Assembly (NCBI GenBank): GCA_963680875.1
Contig: OY804585.1
Coordinates: forward strand, 43,321,414 to 43,385,413
Direction: 5' to 3'
Origin: Bathymodiolus brooksi
Lineage: Eukaryota > Mollusca > Bivalvia > Mytilida > Modiolidae
DNA: 64,000 nucleotides
In this document: in pieces, positions 15,145 to 29,690 of the stretch
How the letters are laid out: each line of letters begins with the position of its first letter
Position numbering within the stretch: the first letter of the stretch is position 1
Position numbers and translations under genes: made by a program
Notes under the pieces: generated by a model
Databases searched by the model: none
Told to the model about the DNA's origin: nothing
What the model saw: the letters and a program-made list of their open reading frames with translations, nothing else

Positions 15145-17970
15145 ACAGCCTCTAATTAACCTTAGGTATCTTGACTATTGCATTGTCTATGCTTCAATTT
15201 ACAGCCTCTAATTACCCTTAGGTATCTTGACCATTGCATTGTCTATTCTTCTATTTACAACCTCTAATAATCCTTAGATATCTTGATCACTGCATTGTCT
15301 ATCCTTCTATTTACAGCCTCTAATTACCCTTAGGTATCTTGACCATTGCATTGTCTCTGCTTCTATTTACAGCCTCTAATTACCCTTTGGTATCTTGATC
15401 ATTGCATTGTCTATCCTTCTATTTACAGCCTCTAATTACCCTTTGGTATCTTGACCTTTGCATTGCCTATCCTTCTATTCACAGCCTCTAATTACCCTTT
15501 GGTATCTTGACCATTGCATTGTCTTTCCTTCTATTTACAGCCTCTAATTACCCTTAGGTATCTTGACCATTGCATTATCTATCCTTCTATTTACAGCCTC
15601 TATTTACAGCCTCTATTTACTCTTTGGTATCTTGACCATTGCATTGTCTATCCTTTTATTTACAGCCTCTAATTACCCTTAGGTATCTTGACCATTGCAT
15701 TGTCTATCCTTCTATTTACAGCCTCTAGTTACCCTTAGGAATCATGACTATTGCATTGTCTATCCTTCTATTTACAGCCTCTAATTACCCTTTGATATCT
15801 TGATCACTGCATTGTCTATCCTTCTATTTACAGCCTCAAATTACCCTTAGGTATCTTGACCATTGCATTTTCTATCCTTCTATTTACAGCCTCTAATTAC
15901 CCTTTGGTATCTTGACCATTGCATTGTCTATCCTTCTATTTACAGCCTCTAATTACCCTTAGGTATCTTGACCATTGTATTGTCTATCCTTCTATTTACA
16001 GCCTCTAATTAATCTTAGGTATCTTGACTATTGCATTGTCTATGCTTCAATTGACAGCCTCTAATTACCCTTAGGTATCTTGACCATTGCATTGTCTATC
16101 CTTCTATTTACAGCCTCTAATTACCCTTAGATATCTTGATCACTGCATTGTCTATCTTTCTATTTACAGCCTCTATTTACCCTTTGGTATCTTTACCATT
16201 GCATTGTCTATCCTTTTATTTACAGCCTCTAATTACCCATAGATATCCTGACCATTGTATTGTCTATCCTTCGATTTACAGCCTCTAATTACCCTTAGGT
16301 GTCTTGATTATTGCATTGTCTATCCTTCTATTTACAGCCTCTATTTACCCTTTGGTATCTTGACCATTGCATTGTCTATCCTTCTATTTACAGCCTCTAA
16401 ATACCCTTAGGTATCTTGACCATTGCATTATCTATCCTTATATTTACAGCATCTAATTACCCTTTGGTATCTTGACCATTGCATTGTCTATCCTTTTATT
16501 TACAGCCTCTAATTACCCTTAGGTATCTTGACCATTGTATTTTCTATCCTTCTATTTACAGCCTCTAATTAACCTTAGGTATCTTGACTATTGCATTGTC
16601 TATGCTTCAATTTACAGCCTCTAATTACCCTTAGGTATCTTGACCATTGCATTGTCTATTCTTCTATTTACAACCTCTAATAATCCTTAGATATCTTGAT
16701 CACTGCATTGTCTATCCTTCTATTTACAGCCTCTAATTACCCTTAGGTATCTTGACCATTGCATTGTCTATCCTTCTATTTACAGCCTCTAATTACCCTT
16801 TGGTATCTTGACCTTTGCATTGCCTATCCTTCTATTCACAGCCTCTAATTACCCTTTGGTATCTTGACCATTGCATTGTTTTTCCTTCTATTTACAGCCT
16901 CTAATTACCCTTAGGTATCTTGACCATTGCATTATCTATCCTTCTATTTACAGCCTCTATTTACAGCCTCTATTTACTCTTTGGTATCTTGACCATTGCA
17001 TTGTCTATCCTTTTATTTACAGCCTCTAATTACCCTTAGGTATCTTGACCATTGCATTGTCTATCCTTCTATTTACAGCCTCTAGTTACCCTTAGGAATC
17101 ATGACTATTGCATTGTCTATCCTTCTATTTACAGCCTCTAATTACCCTTTGATATCTTGATCACTGCATTGTCTATCCTTCTATTTACAGCCTCAAATTA
17201 CCCTTAGGTATCTTGACCATTGCATTTTCTATCCTTCTATTTACAACCTCTAATTACCCTTTGGTATCTTGACCATTGCATTGTCTATCCTTCTATTTAC
17301 AGCCTCTAATTACCCTTAGGTATCTTGACCATTGTATTGTCTATCCTTCTATTTACAGCCTCTAATTAATCTTAGGTATCTTGACTATTGCATTGTCTAT
17401 GCTTCAATTGACAGCCTCTAATTACCCTTAGGTATCTTGACCATTGCATTGTCTATCCTTTTATTTACAGCCTCTAATTACCCTTAGATATCTTGATCAC
17501 TGCATTGTCTATCCTTCTATTTACAGCCTCTATTTACCCTTTGGTATCTTTACCATTGCATTGTCTATCCTTTTATTTACAGCCTCTAATTACCCATAGA
17601 TATCCTGACCATTGTATTGTCTATCCTTCGATTTACAGCCTCTAATTACCCTTAGGTGTCTTGATTATTGCATTGTCTATCCTTCTATTTACAGCCTCTA
17701 ATTACCATTACATATCTTGATCACTGCATTGTCTATCCTTCTATTTACAGCCTCTAATTACCCTTTGGTATCTTGACCATTGCATTGTCTATCCTTCTAT
17801 TTACAGCCTCTAAATACCCTTAGGTATCTTGACCATTGCATTATCTATCCTTATATTTACAGCATCTAATTACCCTTTGGTATCTTGACCATTGCATTGT
17901 CTATCCTTTTATTTACAGCCTCTAATTACCCTTAGGTATCTTGACCATTGTATTTTCTATCCTTCTATTT
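15145..17970. repeat. 1413-bp (25-mer plus 13 bp) tandem duplication in satellite A
   Basis: Bases 15145-16557 and 16558-17970 match monomer by monomer, apart from one monomer gained or lost in the middle, so that the offset is temporarily 1357. Both contain the 13-bp partial repeat ACAGCCTCTATTT inside one monomer (15593 and 16950), which explains why the period is 25 x 56 + 13. The variants TTACCCATAGATATCCTG and CCTTCGATTTACAG occur in both. Confidence 0.82.
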
Positions 17971-20900
17971 ACAGCCTCTAATTACCCTTTGATATCTTGA
18001 TCACTGCATTGTCTATCCTTCTATTTACAGCCTCTAATTACTCTTAGGTATCTTGACCACTGCATTGTCTATCCTTCTATTTACAGCCTATAATTACCCT
18101 TAGGTATCTTGACCATTGCGTTGTCTATCCTTCTATTTGCAGACTCTAATTACCCTTTGGTATCTTGACCATTGCATTGTCTATACTTTTATTTACAGCC
18201 TCTAATTACCCTTAGGTATCTTGACCATTGCGTTGTGTATCCTTCTATTTGCAGCCTCTAATTACCCTTAGGTATCTTGACCATTGCATTGTCTATCCTT
18301 CTATTTACAGCCTCTAATTACCCTTTGGTATCTTGACCATTGCATTGTCTATCCTTCTATTTACAGCCTCTAATTACCCTTTGGTATCTTGACCATTGCA
18401 TTGTCTATCCTTTCATTTACAGCCTCTAATTACCCTTAGGTATCTTGACCATTGTATTGTCTATCCTTCTATTTACAGGTTCTAGTTACCCTTAGGTATC
18501 TTGCCTATTGCATTGTCTATCATTCTATTTACAGCCTCTAATTACCCTTTGGTATCTTGATCATTGCATTGTCTATCCTTCTATTTACAGCCTCTAATTA
18601 CCCTTAGGTATTTTGACCATTGCATTATCTATCCTTCTATTTACAGCATCTAATTACCCTTTGGTATCTTGACCATTGCATTGTCTATCCTTTTGTTTAC
18701 AGCATCTAATTACCCTTAGGCATCTTGACCATTGTATTTTCTATCCTTCTATTTACAGCTTCTAGTTACCCTTAGGTATCTTGACTATTGCATTATCTAT
18801 CCTTCTATTTACAGCATCTAATTACCCTTTGGTATCTTGACCATTGCATTGTTTATCCTTTTGTTTACAGCATCTAATTACCCTTTGGTATCTTGACCAT
18901 TGCAATGTCTATCCTTTTATTTACAGCATCTAATTACCCTTAGGCATCTTGACCATTGTATTTTCTATCCTTCTATTTACAGCTTCTAGTTACCCTTATA
19001 TATCTTGATCACTGCATTGTCTATCCTTCTATTTACAGCCTCTAAATACCCTTAGGTATCTTGACCATTGCATTGTCTATCCTTCTATTTACAGCCACTA
19101 ATTACCCTTTGGTCTCTTGACCATTGCATTGTCTATCCTTCTATTTACAGCCTCTAATTACCCTTAGGTATCATGACCATTGCATTGTCTATCCTTCTAT
19201 TTACAGCCTCTAATTACCCTTAGATATCTTGATCACTGCATTGTCTATCCTTCTATTTACAGCCCCTAATTACCCTTTGGTATCTTGACCATTGCATTGT
19301 CTATCCTTCTATTTATAGCCTATAATTACCCTTAGGTATCTTGACCATTGCGTTGTCTATCCTTCTATTTACAGCCTCTAATTACCCTTTGGTATCTTGA
19401 CCATTGCATTGTCTATTCTTCTATTTACAGCCTCTAATTACCCTTAGGTATCTTGACCATTGCGTTGTCTATCCTTCTATTTGCAGCCTCTAATTACCCT
19501 TAGGTATATTGACCATTGCATTGTCTATCCTTCTATTTACAGCCTCTAATTAACCTTAGGTATCTTGACTATTGCATTGTCTATGCTTCAATTGACAGCC
19601 TCTAATTACCCTTAGGTATCTTGACCATTGCATTGTCTATCCTTCTCTTTACAGCCTCTAATTACCCTTTGGTATCTTGACCATTGCATTGTCTATCCTT
19701 CTATTTACAGCCTAGAATTACCCTTTGGTATCTTGACCATTGCATTGTCTATCCTTCTATTTACAGCCTCTAATTACCCTTAGGTATATTGACCATTGTA
19801 TTGTCTATCCTTCTATTTACAGCCTCTAATTAACCTTAGGTATCTTGACTATTGCATTGTCTATGCTTCAATTTACAGCCTCTAATTACCCTTAGGTATC
19901 TTGACCATTGCATTGTCTATTCTTCTATTTACAACCTCTAATAATCCTTAGATATCTTGATCACTGCATTGTCTATCCTTCTATTTACAGCCTCTAATTA
20001 CCCTTAGGTATCTTGACCATTGCATTGTCTCTGCTTCTATTTACAGCCTCTAATTACCCTTTGGTATCTTGACCATTGCATTGTATATCCTTCTATTTAC
20101 AGCCTCTAATTACCCTTTGGTATCTTGACCTTTGCATTGTCTATCCTTCTATTCACAGCCTCTAATTACCCTTTGGTATCTTGACCATTGCATTGTCTTT
20201 CCTTCTATTTACAGCCTCTATTTACCCTTTGGTATCTTGACCATTGCATTGTCTATCCTTTTATTTACAGCCTCTAATTACCCTTAGGTATCTTGACCAT
20301 TGCATTGTCTATCCTTCTATTTACAGCCTCTAATTACCCTTTGGTATCTTGACCTTTGCATTGTCTATCCTTCTATTCACAGCCTCTAATTACCCTTTGG
20401 TATCTTGACCATTGCATTGTCTTTCCTTCTATTTACAGCCTCTAGTTACCCTTAGCTATCTTGACCATTGCATTATCTATCCTTCTATTTACAGCCTCTA
20501 TTTACCCTTTGGTATCTTGACCATTGCATTGTCTATCCTTTTATTTACAGCCTCTAATTACTCTTAGGTATCTTGACCAATGCATTGTCTATCCTTCTAT
20601 TTACAGCCTCTAGTTACCCTTAGGAATCTTGACTATTGCATTGTCTATCCTTCTATTTACAGCCTCTAATTACCCTTAGATATTTTGATCACTGCATTGT
20701 CTATCCTTCTATTTACAGCCTCTAATTACCCTTTGGTATCTTGACCATTGCATTGTCTATCCTTTTATTTACAGCCTCTAATTACCCTTAGGTATCTTGA
20801 CCATTGTATTTTCTATCCTTCTATTTACAGCCTCTAATTACCCTTTGATATCTTGATCACTGCATTGTCTATCCTTCTATTTACAGCCTCTAATTAACCT

Positions 20901-23900
20901 TAGGTATCTTGACTATTGCATTGTCTATGCTTCAATTTACAGCCTCTAATTACCCTTAGGTATCTTGACCATTGCATTGTCTATTCTTCTATTTACAACC
21001 TCTAATAATCCTTAGATATCTTGATCACTGCATTGTCTATCCTTCTATTTACAGCCTCTAATTACCCTTAGGTATCTTGACCATTGCATTGTCTATCCTT
21101 CTATTTACAGCCTCTAATTACCCTTTGGTATCTTGACCTTTGCATTGCCTATCCTTCTATTCACAGCCTCTAATTACCCTTTGGTATCTTGACCATTGCA
21201 TTGTTTTTCCTTCTATTTACAGCCTCTAATTACCCTTAGGTATCTTGACCATTGCATTATCTATCCTTCTATTTACAGCCTCTATTTACAGCCTCTATTT
21301 ACTCTTTGGTATCTTGACCATTGCATTGTCTATCCTTTTATTTACAGCCTCTAATTACCCTTAGGTATCTTGACCATTGCATTGTCTATCCTTCTATTTA
21401 CAGCCTCTAGTTACCCTTAGGAATCATGACTATTGCATTGTCTATCCTTCTATTTACAGCCTCTAATTACCCTTTGATATCTTGATCACTGCATTGTCTA
21501 TCCTTCTATTTACAGCCTCAAATTACCCTTAGGTATCTTGACCATTGCATTTTCTATCCTTCTATTTACAACCTCTAATTACCCTTTGGTATCTTGACCA
21601 TTGCATTGTCTATCCTTCTATTTACAGCCTCTAATTACCCTTAGGTATCTTGACCATTGTATTGTCTATCCTTCTATTTACAGCCTCTAATTAATCTTAG
21701 GTATCTTGACTATTGCATTGTCTATGCTTCAATTGACAGCCTCTAATTACCCTTAGGTATCTTGACCATTGCATTGTCTATCCTTTTATTTACAGCCTCT
21801 AATTACCCTTAGATATCTTGAGCACTGCATTGTCTATCCTTCTATTTACAGCCTCTATTTACCCTTTGGTATCTTTACCATTGCATTGTCTATCCTTTTA
21901 TTTACAGCCTCTAATTACCCATAGATATCCTGACCATTGTATTGTCTATCTTTCGATTTACAGCCTCTAATTACCCTTAGGTGTCTTGATTATTGCATTG
22001 TCTATCCTTCTATTTACATCCTCTAATTACCATTACATATCTTGATCACTGCATTGTCTATCCTTCTATTTACAGCCTCTAATTACCCTTTGGTATCTTG
22101 ACCATTGCATTGTCTATCCTTCTATTTACAGCCTCTAAATACCCTTAGGTATCTTGACCATTGCATTATCTATCCTTATATTTACAGCATCTAATTACCC
22201 TTTGGTATCTTGACCATTGCATTGTCTATCCTTTTATTTACAGCCTCTAATTACCCTTAGGTATCTTGACCATTGTATTTTCTATCCTTCTATTTACAGC
22301 CTCTAATTACCCTTTGATATCTTGATCACTGCATTGTCTATCCTTCTATTTACAGCCTCTAATTACTCTTAGGTATCTTGACCACTGCATTGTCTATCCT
22401 TCTATTTACAGCCTATAATTACCCTTAGGTATCTTGACCATTGCGTTGTCTATCCTTCTATTTGCAGACTCTAATTACCCTTTGGTATCTTGACCATTGC
22501 ATTGTCTATACTTTTATTTACAGCCTCTAATTACCCTTAGGTATCTTGACCATTGCGTTGTGTATCCTTCTATTTGCAGCCTCTAATTACCCTTAGGTAT
22601 CTTGACCATTGCATTGTCTATCCTTCTATTTACAGCCTCTAATTACCCTTTGGTATCTTGACCATTGCATTGTCTATCCTTCTATTTACAGCCTCTAATT
22701 ACCCTTTGGTATCTTGACCATTGCATTGTCTATCCTTTCATTTACAGCCTCTAATTACCCTTAGGTATCTTGACCATTGTATTGTCTATCCTTCTATTTA
22801 CAGGTTCTAGTTACCCTTAGGTATCTTGCCTATTGCATTGTCTATCATTCTATTTACAGCCTCTAATTACCCTTTGGTATCTTGATCATTGCATTGTCTA
22901 TCCTTCTATTTACAGCCTCTAATTACCCTTAGGTATTTTGACCATTGCATTATCTATCCTTCTATTTACAGCATCTAATTACCCTTTGGTATCTTGACCA
23001 TTGCATTGTCTATCCTTTTGTTTACAGCATCTAATTACCCTTAGGCATCTTGACCATTGTATTTTCTATCCTTCTATTTACAGCTTCTAGTTACCCTTAG
23101 GTATCTTGACTATTGCATTATCTATCCTTCTATTTACAGCATCTAATTACCCTTTGGTATCTTGACCATTGCATTGTTTATCCTTTTGTTTACAGCATCT
23201 AATTACCCTTTGGTATCTTGACCATTGCAATGTCTATCCTTTTATTTACAGCATCTAATTACCCTTAGGCATCTTGACCATTGTATTTTCTATCCTTCTA
23301 TTTACAGCTTCTAGTTACCCTTATATATCTTGATCACTGCATTGTCTATCCTTCTATTTACAGCCTCTAAATACCCTTAGGTATCTTGACCATTGCATTG
23401 TCTATCCTTCTATTTACAGCCACTAATTACCCTTTGGTCTCTTGACCATTGCATTGTCTATCCTTCTATTTACAGCCTCTAATTACCCTTAGGTATCATG
23501 ACCATTGCATTGTCTATCCTTCTATTTACAGCCTCTAATTACCCTTAGATATCTTGATCACTGCATTGTCTATCCTTCTATTTACAGCCCCTAATTACCC
23601 TTTGGTATCTTGACCATTGCATTGTCTATCCTTCTATTTATAGCCTATAATTACCCTTAGGTATCTTGACCATTGCGTTGTCTATCCTTCTATTTGCAGC
23701 CTCTAATTACCCTTTGGTATCTTGACCATTGCATTGTCTATTCTTCTATTTACAGCCTCTAATTACCCTTAGGTATCTTGACCATTGCGTTGTCTATCCT
23801 TCTATTTGCAGCCTCTAATTACCCTTAGGTATATTGACCATTGCATTGTCTATCCTTCTATTTACAGCCTCTAATTAACCTTAGGTATCTTGACTATTGC

Positions 23901-25039
23901 ATTGTCTATGCTTCAATTGACAGCCTCTAATTACCCTTAGGTATCTTGACCATTGCATTGTCTATCCTTCTCTTTACAGCCTCTAATTACCCTTTGGTAT
24001 CTTGACCATTGCATTGTCTATCCTTCTATTTACAGCCTAGAATTACCCTTTGGTATCTTGACCATTGCATTGTCTATCCTTCTATTTACAGCCTCTAATT
24101 ACCCTTAGGTATATTGACCATTGTATTGTCTATCCTTCTATTTACAGCCTCTAATTAACCTTAGGTATCTTGACTATTGCATTGTCTATGCTTCAATTGA
24201 CAGCCTCTAATTACCCTTAGGTATCTTGACCATTGCATTGTCTATTCTTCTATTTACAACCTCTAATAATCCTTAGATATCTTGATCACTGCATTGTCTA
24301 TCCTTCTATTTACAGCCTCTAATTACCCTTAGGTATCTTGACCATTGCATTGTCTCTGCTTCTATTTACAGCCTCTAATTACCCTTTGGTATCTTGACCA
24401 TTGCATTGTATATCCTTCTATTTACAGCCTCTAATTACCCTTTGGTATCTTGACCTTTGCATTGTCTATCCTTCTATTCACAGCCTCTAATTACCCTTTG
24501 GTATCTTGACCATTGCATTGTCTTTCCTTCTATTTACAGCCTCTATTTACCCTTTGGTATCTTGACCATTGCATTGTCTATCCTTTTATTTACAGCCTCT
24601 AATTACCCTTAGGTATCTTGACCATTGCATTGTCTATCCTTCTATTTACAGCCTCTAATTACCCTTTGGTATCTTGACCTTTGCATTGTCTATCCTTCTA
24701 TTCACAGCCTCTAATTACCCTTTGGTATCTTGACCATTGCATTGTCTTTCCTTCTATTTACAGCCTCTAGTTACCCTTAGCTATCTTGACCATTGCATTA
24801 TCTATCCTTCTATTTACAGCCTCTATTTACCCTTTGGTATCTTGACCATTGCATTGTCTATCCTTTTATTTACAGCCTCTAATTACTCTTAGGTATCTTG
24901 ACCAATGCATTGTCTATCCTTCTATTTACAGCCTCTAGTTACCCTTAGGAATCTTGACTATTGCATTGTCTATCCTTCTATTTACAGCCTCTAATTACCC
25001 TTAGATATTTTGATCACTGCATTGTCTATCCTTCTATTT
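16558..25039. repeat. About 4325-bp higher-order unit of satellite A, copied in tandem
   Basis: Sequence from 16558 reappears from 20883 at a constant offset of 4325 bp (77 monomers plus one 13-bp insertion) and stays nearly identical to about 20714 versus 25039. Shared rare marks are TTGCCTATCC, GTTTTTCC, ACAGGTTCTAG, TTACCCTTAGCTATC and GACCAATGCATTG. Small differences include TTGATCACTGC versus TTGAGCACTGC near 21810. It includes the second copy of the 1413-bp duplication, so the events are nested. Confidence 0.85.
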
Positions 25040-27842
25040 ACAGCCTCTAATTACCCTTAGGTATCTTGACCATTGCATTGTCTATCCTTCTATTTACAGC
25101 CTCTAATTACCCTTTGGTATCTTGACCATTGCATTGTCTATCCTTCTATTTACAGCCTCTAATTACCCTTTGGTATCTTGACCATTGTATTGTCTATCCT
25201 TCTATTTACAGCCTCTAATTAACCTTAGGTATCTTGACTATTGCATTGTCTATGCTTCAATTGACAGCCTCTAATTACCCTTAGGTATCTTGACCATTGC
25301 ATTGTCTATCCTTCTATTTACAGCCTCTAATTACCCTTAGATATCTTGATCACTGCATTGTCTATCCTTCTATTTACAGCCTCTATTTACCCTTTGGTAT
25401 CTTGACCATTGCATTGTCTATCCTTTTATTTACAGCCTCTAATTACCCATAGATATCCTGACCATTGTATTGTCTATCCTTCGATTTACAGCCTCTAATT
25501 ACCCTTAGGTGTCTTGATTATTGCATTGTCTATCCTTCTATTTACAGCCTCTAATTACCATTACATATCTTGATCACTGCATTGTCTATCCTTCTATTTA
25601 CAGCCTCTAATTACCCTTTGGTATCTTGACCATTGCATTGTCTATCCTTTTGTTTACAGCATCTAATTACCCTTTGGTAATATCTTGACCATTGCATTGT
25701 CTATCCTTTTATTTACAGCCTCTAATTACCCTTAGGTATCTTGACCATTGTATTTTCTATCCTTCTATTTACAGCCTCTAATTACCCTTTGATATCTTGA
25801 TCACTGCATTGTCTATCCTTCTATTTACAGCCTCTAATTACTCTTAGGTATCTTGACCATTGCATTGTCTATGCTTCTATTTACAGCCTCTAATTACCCT
25901 TAGGTATCTTGACCATTGCATTGTCCATCCTTCTATTTACAGCCTCTAACTACCCTTAGGTATCATGACCATTGCATTGTCTATCCTTCTATTTACAGCT
26001 TCTAATTACCCTTAGATATCTTGACCACTGCATTGTCTATCCTTCTATTTACAGCCCCTAATTACCCTTTGGTATCTTGACCATTGCATTGTCTATCCTT
26101 CTATTTACAGCCTATAATTACCCTTAGGTATCTTGACCATTGCGTTGTCTATCCTTCTATTTGCAGCCTCTAATTACCCTTTGGTATCTTGACCATTGCA
26201 TTGTCTATACTTTTATTTACAGCCTCTAATTACCCTTAGGTATCTTGATCACTGCATTGTCTATCCTTCTATTTACAGCCTCTAATTACTCTTAGGTATC
26301 TTGACCATTGCATTGTCTATCCTTCTATTTACAGCCTCTAATTACCCTTTGGTATCTTGACCATTGCATTGTCTATCCTTCTATTTACAGCCTCTAACTA
26401 CCCTTAGGTATCATGACCATGGCATTGTCTATCCTTCTATTTACAGCCTCTAATTACCCTTAGATATCTTGACCACTGCATTGTCTATCCTTCTATTTAC
26501 AGCCCCTAATTACCCTTTGGTATCTTGACCATTGCATTGTCTATCCTTCTATTTACAGCCTATAATTACCCTTAGGTATCTTGACCATTGCGTTGTCTAT
26601 CCTTCTATTTGCAGACTCTAATTACCCTTTGGTATCTTGACCATTGCATTGTCTATACTTCTATTTGCAGCCTCTAATTACCCTTAGGTATCTTGACCAT
26701 TGCATTGTCTATCCTTCTATTTACAGCCTCTAATTACCCTTTGGTATCTTGACCATTGCATTGTCTATCCTTCTATTTACAGCCTCTAATTACCCTTTGG
26801 TATCTTGACCATTGCATTGTCTATCCTTTTATTTACAGCCTCTAATTACCCTTAGGTATCTTGACCATTGTATTGTCTATCCTTCTATTTACAGGTTCTA
26901 GTTACCCTTAGGTATCTTGCCTATTGCATTGTCTATCATTCTATTTACAGCCTCTAATTACCCTTAGGTATCTTGATCATTGCATTGTCTATCCTTCTAT
27001 TTACAGCCTCTAATTACCCTTAGGTATTTTGACCATTGCATTATCTATCCTTCTATTTACAGCATCTAATTACCCTTTGGTATCTTGACCATTGCATTGT
27101 CTATCCTTTTGTTTACAGCATCTAATTACCCTTAGGCATCTTGACCATTGTATTTTCTATCCTTCTATTTACAGCTTCTAGTTACCCTTAGGAATCTTGA
27201 CTATTGCATTATCTATCCTTCTATTTACAGCATCTAATTACCCTTTGGTATCTTGACCATTGCATTGTCTATCCTTTTGTTTACAGCATCTAATTACCCT
27301 TTGGTATCTTGACCATTGCAATGTCTATCCTTTTATTAACAGCATCTAATTACCCTTAGGCATCTTGACCATTGTATTTTCTATCCTTCTATTTACAGCT
27401 TCTAGTTACCCTTATATATCTTGATCACTGCATTGTCTATCCTTCTATTTACAGCCTCTAAATACCCTTAGGTATCTTGACCATTGCATTGTCTATCCTT
27501 CTATTTACAGCCACTAATTACCCTTTGGTCTCTTGACCATTGCATTGTCTATCCTTCTATTTACAGCCTCTAATTATCCTTAGGTATCATGACCATTGCA
27601 TTGTCTATCCTTCTATTTACAGCCTCTAATTACCCTTAGATATCTTGATCACTGCATTGTCTATCCTTCTATTTACAGCCTCTAATTATCCTTAGGTATC
27701 ATTACCATTGCATTGTCTATCCTTCTATTTACAGCCTCTAATTACCCTTAGATATCTTGATCACTGCATTGTCTATCCTTCTATTTACAGCCCCTAATTA
27801 CCCTTTGGTATCTTGACCATTGCATTGTCTATCCTTCTATTT
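25040..27842. repeat. Satellite A, remaining block between higher-order units
   Basis: 56-bp monomers continue without interruption. The first part matches about 12.8-14.5 kb and carries the same GGTAATATC insertion (25676). The second part shares the ACAGGTTCTAG, GTTTACAGCATC and ACCCTTATATATC monomers with the 9-12 kb and 18-20 kb blocks. No gene or other element is seen. Confidence 0.75.
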
Positions 27843-29578
27843 ACAGCCTATAATTACCCTTAGGTATCTTGACCATTGCGTTGTCTATTCTTCTATTTAC
27901 AGCCTCTAATTACCATTAGGTATCTTGACCAATGCGTTGTCTATCCTTCTATTTGCAGCCTCTAATTACCCTTAGGTATCTTGACCATTGCATTGTCTAT
28001 CTTTCTATTTACAGCCTCTAATTAACCTTAGGTATCTTGACTATTGCATCGTCTATGCTTCAATTGACAGCCTCTAATTACCCTTAGGTATCTTGACCAT
28101 TGCATTGTCTATCCTTCTATTTACAGCCTCTAATTACCCTTTGGTATCTTGACCATTGCATTGTCTATCCTTCTATTTACAGCCTAGAATTACCCTTTGG
28201 TATCTTGACCATTGCATTGTCTATCCTTCTATTTACAGCCTCTAATTACCCTTAGGTATATTGACCATTGTATTGTCTATCCTTCTATTTACCGCCTCTA
28301 ATTAACCTTAGGTATCTTGACTATTGCATTGTCTATGCTTCAATTTACAGCCTCTAATTACCCTTAGGTATCTTGACCATTGCATTGTCTATTCTTCTAT
28401 TTACAACCTCTAATAATCCTTAGATATCTTGATCATTGCATTGTCTATCCTTCTATTTACAGCCTCTAATTACCCTTAGGTATCTTGACCATTGCATTGT
28501 CTCTGCTTCTATTTACAGCCTCTAATTACCCTTTGGTATCTTGACCATTGCATTGTCTATCCTTCTATTTACAGCCTCTAATTACCCTTTGGTATCTTGA
28601 CCTTTGCATTGTCTATCCTTCTATTCACAGCCTCTAATTACCCTTTGGTATCTTGACCATTGCATTGTCTTTCCTTCTATTTACAGCCTCTAATTAACCT
28701 TAGGTATCTTGACTATTGCATCGTCTATGCTTCAATTTACAGCCTATAATTACCCTTAGGTATCTTGACCATTGCGTTGTCTATTCTTCTATTTACAGCC
28801 TCTAATTACCATTAGGTATCTTGACCAATGCGTTGTCTATCCTTCTATTTACAGCCTCTAATTACCCTTAGGTATCTTAACCATTGCATTGTCTATCTTT
28901 CTATTTACAGCCTCTAATTAACCTTAGGTATCTTGACTATTGCATCGTCTATGCTTCAATTGACAGCCTCTAATTACCCTTAGGTATCTTGACCATTGCA
29001 TTGTCTATCCTTCTATTTACAGCCTCTAATTACCCTTTGGTATCTTGACCATTGCATTGTCTATCCTTCTATTTACAGCCTAGAATTACCCTTTGGTATC
29101 TTGACCATTGCATTGTCTATCCTTCTATTTACAGCCTCTAATTACCCTTAGGTATATTGACCATTGTATTGTCTATCCTTCTATTTACCGCCTCTAATTA
29201 ACCTTAGGTATCTTGACTATTGCATTGTCTATGCTTCAATTTACAGCCTCTAATTACCCTTAGGTATCTTGACCATTGCATTGTCTATTCTTCTATTTAC
29301 AACCTCTAATAATCCTTAGATATCTTGATCATTGCATTGTCTATCCTTCTATTTACAGCCTCTAATTACCCTTAGGTATCTTGACCATTGCATTGTCTCT
29401 GCTTCTATTTACAGCCTCTAATTACCCTTTGGTATCTTGACCATTGCATTGTCTATCCTTCTATTTACAGCCTCTAATTACCCTTTGGTATCTTGACCTT
29501 TGCATTGTCTATCCTTCTATTCACAGCCTCTAATTACCCTTTGGTATCTTGACCATTGCATTGTCTTTCCTTCTATTT
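27843..29578. repeat. 896-bp (16-mer) tandem duplication in satellite A
   Basis: Bases 27843-28738 and 28739-29578 (last monomer not shared) match at an offset of exactly 896 bp. Private marks in both copies are TTACCATTAGG, GACCAATGCGTTG, GCATCGTC and TTTACCGCCTC. The match ends where the second copy continues into TTGACCATTGCATTTTC. Confidence 0.87.
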
Positions 29579-29690
29579 ACAGCCTCTAATTACCCTTAGG
29601 TATCTTGACCATTGCATTTTCTATCCTTCTATTTACAGCCTCTATTTACCCTTTGGTATCTTGACCATTGCATTGTCTATCCTTTTATTT

